Notes: generated from the sequence alone by a model not told the origin. Positions 25,727 through 35,225 are shown, numbered from the stretch's first letter. The stretch: DNA of 57,459 bases from Actinobacteria bacterium UBA4426 (GCA_002390705.1 DGQA01000050.1:8556-66014), one strand, 5' to 3'. Numbers and translations: made by a program.

Positions 25727-27493
25727 CTAGTACTTTCTGAAACCCCTGCCAACTTTACGCCCCACGAAGCCAGCCGTGACCAAGTGCTCCAATTGAGCCT
25801 GGGGGGCGAATCCTGGCTCGCGGAACTCCCGGTACAACGTATTGATGATTGCAAGCGAAACGTCAAGGCCCACAACATCTAGTAACTCGAATGGGCCCAT
25901 TGGGTAACCGCAACCGAGCTTCATTGCGGTGTCAATGTCTTCGATCGAGGCGTAATTTGCAGATGCCATGGCGATCGCATTATTGAGATAAGGAAAGAGC
26001 AGTGCATTGACAATAAAACCCGCCCGGTCAGAACACTGCACCGGCTTCTTTCCTAATTGGTGTATCAAGTTCGTACAACGGATAACCACCTCAGAATCTG
26101 TAGCAACGGTGCTCACAATCTCCACAAGAGGCATGATCGGCGCCGGGTTAAAAAAGTGGATCCCGATGAATTGCTCCATTCGTGACGTGCTGGCGGCAAT
26201 CTCGATCACAGATAAACTCGAAGTGGTTGTGGCAAAAATAACGTCCGCCGGAAGCAATTTATCGAGTTGCGAGAATATTTCGCACTTAGGTCCCAATTCC
26301 TCAGCGATCGCTTCGATTACTAAATCTACTCGACCGACCAGTTCCTCGGCGCTCACACACGTCTGTACTCGTGCAAGATATTCGTCTTTTTGCTCCCGAG
26401 TAATTCGACCCTTTTCCACAAGTTTGGACCACGATTTTTCTAGTGACTCGCGCAATTGTGTGGATCGTTGCTCGCTCCTGGTGAGCGCGATTGCTGATAC
26501 TCCACCGGCTGCCAGCACTGACACGATCCCCGTTGCCATGGTCCCCGAACCGATCACCGCGACCCGAGTGATGCCCGAATCCGCACTCGACTCGCTTGAG
26601 ACTGGAGTGCGTGAATCCGCAACAACGGTGGGCACATTCGGTTCGGCATACGAATAGAATCCCTCACCGGACTTACGGCCCATTCTTCCTGCAGCAACCA
26701 ATTGTTTGAGTAATGCGCTCGGCGCGTGCAGTCGATCACGACTCTCTCGATACATGGTGTCAAGAATCTGTAACGACGTATCCAATCCAATTAAATCCAG
26801 TAGCGCCAACGGGCCCATGGGTAAACCACACCCGAATCTCATGGCGCTGTCGATATCTTCTCGCGAGGCATACTTCTGTTCGTACATTGCGACGGCCTGA
26901 TTTAAGTACCCGAAGAGTAGAGAGTTAGCGATAAACCCTGCCCGGTCACTCACAAGCACGGGTTCCTTGCCCACGGAACGAGCGAATTCCATACCCGCAT
27001 CGATTACGTCTTGATCAGTAGTTACCGTCCCAACGATTTCAATAAATTTTTGCACCATGGCAGGATTAAAAAAATGAAGTCCAATGACGCGACTTGGCCG
27101 ACTGGTCGCAACCGAAATCTCGGTTACTGATAGCGAAGATGTGTTGGTTGCCATAATCGCATCGGGGCCAAGAATTGAGTCTAGGTCCGCGAATAATTCT
27201 GATTTAGTCAGCAGATCTTCAGTGATTGCCTCGATCACCAGTTGGCATGAGGCGACCTCGGTGAGGTCGGTGGTCAACTCAATCCGGGACAGGATCGCTT
27301 GACCCTCACTTTCGGTAATCTTGGAACCTGCCACACCACGCCCAATAGAATTGGCAATCCGTAAATCTGCATAACTCGTGTCTTTTTGAGCGAGATCCAC
27401 TCCGATCACCGAGTATCCCGAGCGGGCAATCACCTCCACAATTCCAGAGCCCATGGTTCCGAGTCCAACTACCCCAATCTTTATCAGTTCCAC
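25727..27493 (-). CDS. Tandem-domain 3-hydroxyacyl-CoA (3-hydroxybutyryl-CoA) dehydrogenase
   Basis: A 588-aa protein made of two complete 3-hydroxyacyl-CoA dehydrogenase units (about 1-285 and 300-588). Each has a Rossmann motif (GLGTMGSG; GSGTMATG), the catalytic His-Glu pair (GLHFFNPAMVQKFIEIV; GIHFFNPAPIMPLVEIV), the Asn-containing helix (NSLLFGYLNQ; NALLFPYLNN) and the MGPL/MGPF lid. The conserved NTSSLS of the first half is TTSSLS in the second, which may weaken it. A single-domain enzyme is normally about 285 aa. GGAGG precedes the GTG start. Together with thiolase and crotonase it would form crotonyl-CoA for Ccr. It sits downstream of ecm and nucS with a 26-bp gap. Confidence 0.93.
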   Translation of the reverse strand: MELIKIGVVGLGTMGSGIVEVIARSGYSVIGVDLAQKDTSYADLRIANSIGRGVAGSKITESEGQAILSRIELTTDLTEVASCQLVIEAITEDLLTKSELFADLDSILGPDAIMATNTSSLSVTEISVATSRPSRVIGLHFFNPAMVQKFIEIVGTVTTDQDVIDAGMEFARSVGKEPVLVSDRAGFIANSLLFGYLNQAVAMYEQKYASREDIDSAMRFGCGLPMGPLALLDLIGLDTSLQILDTMYRESRDRLHAPSALLKQLVAAGRMGRKSGEGFYSYAEPNVPTVVADSRTPVSSESSADSGITRVAVIGSGTMATGIVSVLAAGGVSAIALTRSEQRSTQLRESLEKSWSKLVEKGRITREQKDEYLARVQTCVSAEELVGRVDLVIEAIAEELGPKCEIFSQLDKLLPADVIFATTTSSLSVIEIAASTSRMEQFIGIHFFNPAPIMPLVEIVSTVATDSEVVIRCTNLIHQLGKKPVQCSDRAGFIVNALLFPYLNNAIAMASANYASIEDIDTAMKLGCGYPMGPFELLDVVGLDVSLAIINTLYREFREPGFAPQAQLEHLVTAGFVGRKVGRGFRKY

Positions 27494-27519
27494 GCTAACC
27501 TCCGGTTCATCTTCTATGC

Positions 27520-28191
27520 CTAAAACAATCTCATACTTGGGTCGTCAAGGCCCTTTAATGCCTCGTAATCAACGGTTACGCAGGTAATTCCACGATCGTT
27601 GGCTAAAGTTTTTGCTTGCGGTTTTATTTCTTGGGCCGCGTAAACACCCGTAACGGGGGACAATAAGGGGTCGCGATTTAATAACTCTAAGTATCGTGTG
27701 AGCTGCTCAACTCCGTCAATCTCGCCGCGTCGCTTCACTTCTACGGCGACCGTGCCACCGCCGGCAGCCTTGCACAACAGGTCTACCGGACCGATCGCAG
27801 TTGGGTACTCCCTGCGGACCAGAGTCAACCCACGTCCCAAGGTGTCAAGATTCTCGGCGAGTAATTTCTGCAGATGCGATTCGACGCCATCTTTAATCAC
27901 TCCAGGATCAACGCCTAGTGCGTGATCGTAATCGGCATGGACTTCGTGAATTATGATGGAGAGCGTCTCCCCAGCTTTGTTCACCACTTCAAACTCGGTC
28001 ACACCAGCTACCGTTGATTCAGAAACGGAGCAAGGGGGGCTCATCCAGTTCAACGGTTTATACGAGCCCCCGTCGGAATGAATTAACACAGAGCCATCGG
28101 CTTTGAACATGAGTACCCGCATCGCTCGGGGCAATTGCACTGAGAGCCTGCCTTGATACACGGCCGAGCAATCAGCGATCAGTATCCTCAT
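27520..28191 (-). CDS. nucS: Endonuclease NucS (EndoMS), non-canonical mismatch repair
   Basis: Cuts both strands at G-T, G-G or T-T mismatches; it replaces MutS/MutL in most actinobacteria. The 223-aa protein has an N-terminal DNA-binding domain and a C-terminal nuclease domain with catalytic Asp137, Glu151 and Lys153 (GPVDLLCK ... VAVEVKRRGEIDG). The last residues MRLF match the C-terminal beta-clamp-binding tail of the family. Its ATG overlaps the ecm stop (ATGA), so expression should depend on the mutase mRNA. M. tuberculosis Rv1321 lies near the epimerase gene too, but without ecm or ccr. Confidence 0.96.
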   Translation of the reverse strand: MRILIADCSAVYQGRLSVQLPRAMRVLMFKADGSVLIHSDGGSYKPLNWMSPPCSVSESTVAGVTEFEVVNKAGETLSIIIHEVHADYDHALGVDPGVIKDGVESHLQKLLAENLDTLGRGLTLVRREYPTAIGPVDLLCKAAGGGTVAVEVKRRGEIDGVEQLTRYLELLNRDPLLSPVTGVYAAQEIKPQAKTLANDRGITCVTVDYEALKGLDDPSMRLF

Positions 28192-30140
28192 AGGCTCAGA
28201 ATGTCCACTATTGAACTCATAATGTCTGTGGTATCAAAATCCTTTGGGGTAAAAGTCGCCGCTACCCCAATCGAGGCAAGCCACTGAGCGTCTTCGGGGG
28301 GAATAATTCCGCCAACGATCACGGGGATATCCGTGGCTTTTACCCGCGCAAGGGAGTCAAGGATCTCGCCCACCAAAGTGCGATGCGAACCGGAAAGAAT
28401 AGATATTCCAATAACATCAACATCTTCGGCGACCGCAGCCGCAACTATTTCTGCCGATCCCAATCTAATACCTTGGTAAATGACTTCAAAACCGCAATCC
28501 CTAGCTCGAACCGCTATTTGCTCCGCGCCATTAGAGTGTCCATCAAGGCCAGGCTTTCCAATCAGAATTCTTGGTCGATGTCCAATTCGTGCAGCCAATT
28601 CATCTACTCGCGCTCGGACAGCTTCGATTGCGGGCGTTCGGTGTGTGATCGAGTCCACGACTCCGGTGGGTGATCGATACTCGCCAAAATGTGATCGCAG
28701 GATGGCGGACCATTCGCCTGTGGTCACCCCGACCTTGGCTGCCGCGATGCTTGCCTCGACCACGCCGCGACCTTGCTGCACCGCTGCATCCAATTCGGCC
28801 AGAGCTCCCTCGACGCCAGCGCGGTCACGTTCGGTCTTGAATGCTTGTACCTCTGCGATCCGACGCGTCTCCACTTCCGGATCTACTACCAAAATATTTG
28901 TGCTCTGAGACAAGGGACTTGGCTCGGTACTTTGATGAATGTTCACACCCACCACGGCCAGCTCAACTGATTCAATTTTAGAGCGCCGCTGTGCATGCGA
29001 AGCGACTAGCGCGCTTTTGAGATAGCCAGATTCAAGGGCTGCGATCGCGCCGCCCATCTCAATAATGTGATCAAGTTCTGTCTCAATTTCACTTATTAAT
29101 TCACCCACTTTGGCCTCGATCACCGTTGAACCTTCAAAAATATCTTCGTATTCGAGTAAGTCCGATTCGAGTGCGAGTACCTGCTGGATCCGAAGGGACC
29201 ACTGCTGATCCCATGGGCGAGGCAATCCAAGGGCTTCATTCCAGGCTGGAAGTTGAATTGCCCGAGCCCGCGAGTCTTTGGCTAAAGTCACACCCAGCAT
29301 TTCCAGAACTATGCGCTGAACATTATTTTCTGGTTGTATCTCAGTCAGTCCCAAGGAGTTAACTTGGACTCCGTAACGAAAACGACGTGCAGCATCACTG
29401 GTGACCCCGTAACGCTCGTAAACCAAATCACTCCACAGTCGCCCAAAGGCCTTGAGTTTGCACAACTCTTCGATGAACCTGATACTTCCGTTCACAAAAA
29501 ATGAAATGCGCGACACAACTTTATCAAAATCCACATCAATGTGTTGATCTTCGATTTTTTCCTTGACCGAGTCCAAGACACTGATCGCCGCGGCCAGCGC
29601 GAACGCCACCTCTTGCACAGCGGTAGCCCCCGCCTCTTGTAGGTGATAACTACAAATATTAATCGGATTCCATTTCGGCGTGTGTACTACCGAATATGCA
29701 ACCAAGTCCGTTGCGAGTCCTAGGGACGGCGCTGGCGGAAATGCATAGGTGCCCCGCGAGAGGTATTCCTTGATGATGTCATTTTGAGTTGTTCCCGAAA
29801 GTAGTTCTCTGGGTGCGCCCTGTTCGTCAGCCAGCGCAAGATACAGCGAATACAGCCACAACGCTGTGGCATTAATCGTCATCGAAGTATTCATCTCTGA
29901 AAGGGGAAGACCTTCAAAAAGCACACGCAGGTCGGCCAAGCTTGCGATTGAGACTCCCACCTTGCCCACCTCGCCGCTAGACATGGGGTCCTCGGGGTCG
30001 TACCCGATCTGGGTGGGCAAATCAAAGGCAATGGACAAACCGGTTTGACCTTTGGCTAGATTGGTGCGGAAAAGCGCATTAGACTCTCGCGCACTGGAAT
30101 GGCCTGCATAGGTACGCATGATCCACGGTTTGTCAACCAC
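28188..30140 (-). CDS. ecm: Ethylmalonyl-CoA mutase (AdoCbl-dependent)
   Basis: Rearranges (2R)-ethylmalonyl-CoA to methylsuccinyl-CoA. The single 650-aa chain has the N-terminal acyl-CoA barrel (KPWIMRTYAGHSSARESNALFRTNL...; segment AFDLPTQIGYD) and a C-terminal cobalamin domain with the base-off ligand motif GLDGHSNGAEQ (Asp533, His535), followed by GISILSGSH and VIVGGIIPPED. The beginning DKPWIMRTYAGHS and the run NTSMTINATALWL follow Ecm rather than methylmalonyl-CoA mutase large subunit as I recall them; ccr and meaB nearby support this. The GTG start has no Shine-Dalgarno but a TACGCT hexamer six bases upstream. It heads the ecm-nucS-hbd-small protein-hydrolase series. Confidence 0.9.
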   Translation of the reverse strand: MVDKPWIMRTYAGHSSARESNALFRTNLAKGQTGLSIAFDLPTQIGYDPEDPMSSGEVGKVGVSIASLADLRVLFEGLPLSEMNTSMTINATALWLYSLYLALADEQGAPRELLSGTTQNDIIKEYLSRGTYAFPPAPSLGLATDLVAYSVVHTPKWNPINICSYHLQEAGATAVQEVAFALAAAISVLDSVKEKIEDQHIDVDFDKVVSRISFFVNGSIRFIEELCKLKAFGRLWSDLVYERYGVTSDAARRFRYGVQVNSLGLTEIQPENNVQRIVLEMLGVTLAKDSRARAIQLPAWNEALGLPRPWDQQWSLRIQQVLALESDLLEYEDIFEGSTVIEAKVGELISEIETELDHIIEMGGAIAALESGYLKSALVASHAQRRSKIESVELAVVGVNIHQSTEPSPLSQSTNILVVDPEVETRRIAEVQAFKTERDRAGVEGALAELDAAVQQGRGVVEASIAAAKVGVTTGEWSAILRSHFGEYRSPTGVVDSITHRTPAIEAVRARVDELAARIGHRPRILIGKPGLDGHSNGAEQIAVRARDCGFEVIYQGIRLGSAEIVAAAVAEDVDVIGISILSGSHRTLVGEILDSLARVKATDIPVIVGGIIPPEDAQWLASIGVAATFTPKDFDTTDIMSSIVDILSL

Positions 30141-30146
30141 ACCTCT

Positions 30147-30152
30147 AGCGTA
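30147..30152 (-). promoter_or_regulatory. Putative -10 element of a leaderless ecm promoter
   Basis: TACGCT on the minus strand, six bases, then the GTG at 30140-30138. It would drive the ecm-nucS-hbd unit. The same hexamer and spacing precede argS. Confidence 0.5.
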
Positions 30153-30217
30153 ACCAATTTACGCGGTTTTCACAGGTGTTAATCTGGCCGATCTGTTGCA
30201 AAGTCTGCAAACCTTGT

Positions 30218-30223
30218 CACAAT
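30218..30223 (+). promoter_or_regulatory. Putative promoter of the 30230 membrane protein gene
   Basis: CACAAT lies six bases before the GTG at 30230; a TTGCAA sits 16 bp further upstream (30196-30201) as a possible -35. The same CACAAT-N6 arrangement precedes the thioredoxin gene. Confidence 0.35.
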
Positions 30224-30229
30224 AAGGAC

Positions 30230-30550
30230 GTGGTCATCAGTAATAGCTTTTCCTATGCTTTCGGTCCCATCGTGGCTTTGGTCGGGATCGGCGCAATGGT
30301 GCTTGTACTGCGTTGGGCCTACTCCCGCGGAAGTTCAGTGGTCGCCGCCCCAGGAAAATCTGGCCCTTCGGACTCCTATGGGTTGTTGGTGTGTGTCGCT
30401 AGCGCCACAAACTATGCAGAGGGCGAAATGATCCGTCGGGCGCTCGAAGACCGCGGGATTAAGGCCAACCTTGCCCAGACAACCGACGGCCCCCAAATCA
30501 TGGTCTGGCCAAAGGATGCAAGCCGGGCTCGAGATGCCCTACGCCAATAG
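30230..30550 (+). CDS. Membrane-anchored DUF2007-like protein
   Basis: A 106-aa protein with one transmembrane helix at about residues 9-27 (AFGPIVALVGIGAMVLVLRW), a short linker, and a ferredoxin-like globular part (LLVCVASATNYAEGEMIRRALEDRGIKANLAQTTDGPQIMVWPKDASRARDAL). This resembles DUF2007 putative signal-transducing domains. I chose the GTG at 30230 because a -10-like hexamer lies six bases upstream; AAGGA is too close to act as Shine-Dalgarno. The 3' end faces murA with a 4-bp gap. Function is unknown. Confidence 0.75.
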   Translation: MVISNSFSYAFGPIVALVGIGAMVLVLRWAYSRGSSVVAAPGKSGPSDSYGLLVCVASATNYAEGEMIRRALEDRGIKANLAQTTDGPQIMVWPKDASRARDALRQ

Positions 30551-30554
30551 TTGC

Positions 30555-31808
30555 TCACGCCTCAACGCGTTCAATTTTTGCGCCCAGACCCTGAAGTGTC
30601 TCCACAAATCCGGCATATCCACGGTCAATATGACTCACGCCATAAACGGTCGTGCTTCCTTGGGCCACGAGCCCGGCCAAAACTAGACCAGCCCCAGCCC
30701 TAATATCTGTGGCCTCCACAGGGGCGCCAGAGAGTGCTTCCCGGCCTCGAATCAATGCGTGGTGACCATCGGTTCGCACATCCGCCCCAAGCCGGGCAAG
30801 TTCTTGAACGAATCTAAACCGAGCCTCAAAAAGATTCTCAGTTACCAATGCTGCTCCCTGTCCAATTGCATTGAGTGCAATAAATTGGGGTTGCAGGTCT
30901 GTAGGAAATCCTGGGTAGGGCAAGGTCACGATGTCCACGCACTGCGCCCGCTCATTCATCCGTACCCGGATGGTGTCCCCACCACTTTCCACTTGGGCAC
31001 CTGCGGTCTGTAGTTTTTCCAATGGAAGGGCTAAATATTGCGGAGGAACCCCGGAAATTGTTAGGTCGCCCTGGGTCATGACGGCGGCAATAGCCCATGT
31101 GCCGGCCACAATTCGATCAGAAACAACCCGATGGCTGACCGGCTTGAGTGAATTCACACCAGAAATTATTAGTGTGGAAGATCCGATTCCTGAAATATCG
31201 GCACCCATGCTCACCAGCATCATGCAGATATCAATGATTTCCGGCTCACGTGCTGCATTTTCAATAATGGATTCACCCGTTGCGGTCACAGCGGCCATTA
31301 AAATTGTTTCGGTTGCGCCCACACTAGGGAAATCTAGAAAAACTTGTGTGCCTAAGAGTCCTTCGCTCTCTGCCAGCAAATATCCGTGTTCGTTTTTCAC
31401 GTGAGCGCCCATTTGGCGCAGCGCATCAACATGCATATCTAACCCACGGGATCCGATGTTGTCCCCACCAGGAACTGCGACATCCGCAGCTCCGCAGCGG
31501 GCGAGAAGTGGGCCCAGGACACAAATCGAAGCCCTCATCTTGCGCACAAGGTCGTAGTCAGCGCGGTGATCGGGACGGTGCGGGACAGTGATGGTGATTG
31601 TGCTCCCGACATGGTTCACTTCACAGCCAAGTCTGCGGAGCAACTCTGACATGATCGCGACGTCTTCAATGTCGGGGACGTTCTTTAGCTCTGAAGTACC
31701 AGGCGCGAGCAATGTGGCCGCCATAAGTTTGAGAACAGAATTCTTGGCACCGGGGACCGCAACTGCTCCCGTGAGCGGCGCTCCGCCCTCAACTCTAAAT
31801 ACCGACAC
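30555..31808 (-). CDS. murA: UDP-N-acetylglucosamine 1-carboxyvinyltransferase MurA
   Basis: First committed step of peptidoglycan synthesis: transfers enolpyruvate from PEP to UDP-GlcNAc. The protein (417 aa from the second GTG) has the N-terminal AKNSVLKLM with the Lys-Asn pair, FPSVGATE, AREPEIIDIC and the RAGAGLVLAGL region. The flexible-loop residue that is Cys115 in E. coli is Asp here (VPGGDNIGSRG, residue 116), as in mycobacteria; this predicts intrinsic fosfomycin resistance. A TACCAT hexamer lies six bases before the second GTG (31808), which I prefer over the GTG at 31811. It is divergent from the adenosyltransferase gene. Confidence 0.95.
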   Translation of the reverse strand: MSVFRVEGGAPLTGAVAVPGAKNSVLKLMAATLLAPGTSELKNVPDIEDVAIMSELLRRLGCEVNHVGSTITITVPHRPDHRADYDLVRKMRASICVLGPLLARCGAADVAVPGGDNIGSRGLDMHVDALRQMGAHVKNEHGYLLAESEGLLGTQVFLDFPSVGATETILMAAVTATGESIIENAAREPEIIDICMMLVSMGADISGIGSSTLIISGVNSLKPVSHRVVSDRIVAGTWAIAAVMTQGDLTISGVPPQYLALPLEKLQTAGAQVESGGDTIRVRMNERAQCVDIVTLPYPGFPTDLQPQFIALNAIGQGAALVTENLFEARFRFVQELARLGADVRTDGHHALIRGREALSGAPVEATDIRAGAGLVLAGLVAQGSTTVYGVSHIDRGYAGFVETLQGLGAKIERVEA

Positions 31809-31814
31809 CACTCA

Positions 31815-31820
31815 ATGGTA
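31815..31820 (-). promoter_or_regulatory. Putative -10 element of a leaderless murA promoter
   Basis: TACCAT on the minus strand with six bases to the second GTG of murA (31808-31806). It sets the choice between two adjacent GTG starts. Confidence 0.45.
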
Positions 31821-31833
31821 GGTGAGCCAAATC

Positions 31834-31855
31834 TGCAGACTACCGATAGTCTGCA
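31834..31855. promoter_or_regulatory. Perfect 9-bp inverted repeat over the adenosyltransferase promoter
   Basis: TGCAGACTA, spacer CCGA, then TAGTCTGCA, in the 50-bp murA/cobO divergent region, ending three bases before the GTG at 31859. The right arm contains the plus-strand -10 hexamer; by symmetry the left arm gives the same hexamer on the minus strand. It could be an operator covering the promoter, or it could fold as a hairpin if transcribed from further upstream. Confidence 0.5.
31847..31852 (+). promoter_or_regulatory. Putative -10 element of a leaderless adenosyltransferase promoter
   Basis: TAGTCT, six bases, then the GTG at 31859. No Shine-Dalgarno is available because the inverted repeat reaches almost to the start codon. 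Confidence 0.5.
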
Positions 31856-31858
31856 CTT

Positions 31859-32434
31859 GTGGTGAATTTGACGAAGATCTATACCCGAACCGGCGACGAT
31901 GGAACTACATCCCTTGGCGATATGAGCAGGACTGGCAAAAACGATCCTCGCTTGAAAGCCTATGCCGACGTTGATGAAGCAAATTGTGCAATCGGCGTAA
32001 TTTTAGCTACCTGCGAGGTGCGCGAAGACATCGCGGCGCTTTTGCTCTCTATCCAAAACGATCTTTTCGATGTGGGCGCTGATTTGTGCACGCCGGTCAT
32101 GGATGAGGAGAGTGGATCGCTGCGGATCACCGACGCCTACGTGGAGCGACTCGAAACCGCCTGCGACCGATATAACGAGGGCTTAGAGTCATTACGGTCC
32201 TTCGTCCTACCGGGAGGAACACCAGCCGCGGCCTACATGCACGTCGCACGTACTGTTTCCCGCCGCGCTGAGCGTTCCACCTGGGCAGCACTCGATGCCT
32301 ACCACGGCGGAATGAACCCGATTGCGGCAACGTATTTGAATCGGGTCAGCGATTTGCTGTTCATTCTTTCCCGGGTGGCAAATCAGGACAGTATCGGCGA
32401 CGTACTGTGGAAGCCCGGTGGAACAAATTCGTAG
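31859..32434 (+). CDS. Cob(I)alamin adenosyltransferase, PduO type
   Basis: Makes adenosylcobalamin from ATP and cob(I)alamin (191 aa). The N-terminal ATP loop KIYTRTGDDGTTSLGD (residues 6-21) and the helical-bundle motif VARTVSRRAERS, followed by NPIAATYLNRVSDLLFILSR, are typical of PduO-type enzymes. The product is the cofactor required by Ecm (28188-30140), by any methylmalonyl-CoA mutase, and handled by MeaB. M. tuberculosis Rv1314c lies similarly next to murA and the atp operon. The start is GTG (31859), with a second GTG immediately after; a -10 six bases upstream supports the first. Confidence 0.93.
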   Translation: MVNLTKIYTRTGDDGTTSLGDMSRTGKNDPRLKAYADVDEANCAIGVILATCEVREDIAALLLSIQNDLFDVGADLCTPVMDEESGSLRITDAYVERLETACDRYNEGLESLRSFVLPGGTPAAAYMHVARTVSRRAERSTWAALDAYHGGMNPIAATYLNRVSDLLFILSRVANQDSIGDVLWKPGGTNS

Positions 32435-32449
32435 TAGGCCGTGAACCCG

Positions 32450-32830
32450 CTAGGCCCTAGCCACGTGAAGCCGAGCCTCAGCCCGACGCACAGCCGAAAG
32501 ATCCTCTGCATCAGCTTGTGCTTGGGCGCGTGACAATGCTGCTGCCGCACGATCAATATCAATATCCTGAGCAAGCTCAGCCACTTCCGCGATCACGTTG
32601 ACCGTGTCACTGTCCACGGAAAAGAATCCACCGTGCACGGCTACTAGAACTTTACTTCCGTCTTCGAGCTCTATCCGCAGCGGAGCCTCCATCAGAAGCG
32701 CCAACATGGGTTCGTGACCTCGCAGAATTCCGACGTCACCTTCAGGTGTTTTTGCGACAACACTTTTTGCCGTGCCACTCCAGATCGAGCGTTCAGCCGA
32801 AACCACAGCAACAGCAAGTGGGCCTGGCAC
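32450..32830 (-). CDS. atpC: ATP synthase epsilon subunit
   Basis: Central-stalk F1 subunit (126 aa) that regulates ATP hydrolysis. N-terminal beta-sandwich (LAVAVVSAERSIWSGTAKSVVAKTPEGDVGILRGHEPMLALL) is followed by a helical C-terminal hairpin (DRAAAALSRAQAQADAEDL). It is the last gene of the atp operon, one base after atpD; the GTG start has AAGGAG upstream. The 15-bp convergent gap to the adenosyltransferase gene contains no clear U-tract terminator. Confidence 0.95.
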   Translation of the reverse strand: MPGPLAVAVVSAERSIWSGTAKSVVAKTPEGDVGILRGHEPMLALLMEAPLRIELEDGSKVLVAVHGGFFSVDSDTVNVIAEVAELAQDIDIDRAAAALSRAQAQADAEDLSAVRRAEARLHVARA

Positions 32831-32831
32831 T

Positions 32832-34283
<1,452 letters not shown>

Positions 34284-34312
34284 GGCTATTCCTTATCTTG
34301 TGCTTTGGGACT

Positions 34313-35224
34313 CTATGCGGACAGGGCGTCGGCTCCGCCGACAATTTCGCTGATTTCTTGGGTGATTTCGGCTTGCCGTGCAGCATTTGCTGCGCGGCTC
34401 AGGGACTTGATCAATTCCTCTGCGTTGTCGGTTGCCGACTTCATGGCCCGCCTGCGGGCAGCATGCTCTGAAGCAGCAGAGTTCAACAGCGACAGGTACA
34501 CCATTTGATCGATGTATCGGGGTAATAGCGCGTCAAGGACCTCTTCGGCGCTCGGCTCAAACTCGTAGAGCGGGAATGGTGTCTCTGTCCCACCTTCAGT
34601 TGTTGTGTCTACAATTTCGTCGACTACTTCGAGAGGGAGAACCCGCCGGACGCGGGTTTGTTGAATCGCCATATTGGTGAAGTTGGTGTAGACCACGTGG
34701 ATTTCGTCGACACCGCCCTCTGCGGAGGGGGTCATGAATGCCTTGAGCAGTTCCTCGCCAATTTCCTTGGCATGAGCGTAGCTGGGTTGATCACTAAATC
34801 CGGTATATTCACCACCGGTTGCACGGTTGCGGAAACGATAAAAGGCGACACCCTTGCGACCCACAACGTAAGGGACAACTTCCATTCCCTTTTCGTTGAG
34901 ATTGTGTGTGAGGGCTTCTGTGTCCTTGATGGTATTGGATGAATAGGCACCGGCCAGTCCACGGTCCGCCGTGATCACTAACACCGCGGCTCGCACAGGA
35001 TTGACAGATTTTGCGGTCAGGGGATGCTTTGACACGTCGGATGCGTGACTTGCCGCTGCCGAGACAGCATCAACTAGTTGCGTCAAGTACGGCAGTGACG
35101 CATTGAGGTGATTTTGAGCCCGGATAATCCGCGCGGAAGCAATGAGTTCCATTGCTTTCGTAATTTTCTTGGTCGCCTGCACCGATCGAATTCGGCGCCG
35201 GTAGACCCGCAGTTGTGCACCCAT
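34313..35224 (-). CDS. atpG: ATP synthase gamma subunit
   Basis: Rotor shaft of F1 (303 aa). The conserved N-terminal helix GAQLRVYRRRIRSVQATKKITKAMELIASARI and C-terminal RAANAARQAEITQEISEIVGGADAL identify it. I start at the ATG 35224, one base after the atpA stop; a longer in-frame extension into atpA is ignored because the family begins with MGAQLR. It contains an acidic stretch near 200-220 (TTTEGGTETPFPLYEFEPS), typical of actinobacterial gamma subunits. Confidence 0.97.
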   Translation of the reverse strand: MGAQLRVYRRRIRSVQATKKITKAMELIASARIIRAQNHLNASLPYLTQLVDAVSAAASHASDVSKHPLTAKSVNPVRAAVLVITADRGLAGAYSSNTIKDTEALTHNLNEKGMEVVPYVVGRKGVAFYRFRNRATGGEYTGFSDQPSYAHAKEIGEELLKAFMTPSAEGGVDEIHVVYTNFTNMAIQQTRVRRVLPLEVVDEIVDTTTEGGTETPFPLYEFEPSAEEVLDALLPRYIDQMVYLSLLNSAASEHAARRRAMKSATDNAEELIKSLSRAANAARQAEITQEISEIVGGADALSA

Positions 35225-35225
35225 G

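Noticed and set aside
25690..25878. Longer frame of the small Cys/His protein reaching into the dehydrogenase gene
   Set aside because: The extension overlaps the conserved end of the dehydrogenase; a ribosome site supports the start at 25689.
30141..30229. Cobalamin riboswitch before ecm or the adenosyltransferase
   Set aside because: The upstream gaps are under 90 bp and 50 bp, too short for the riboswitch, and no B12-box sequence is visible.
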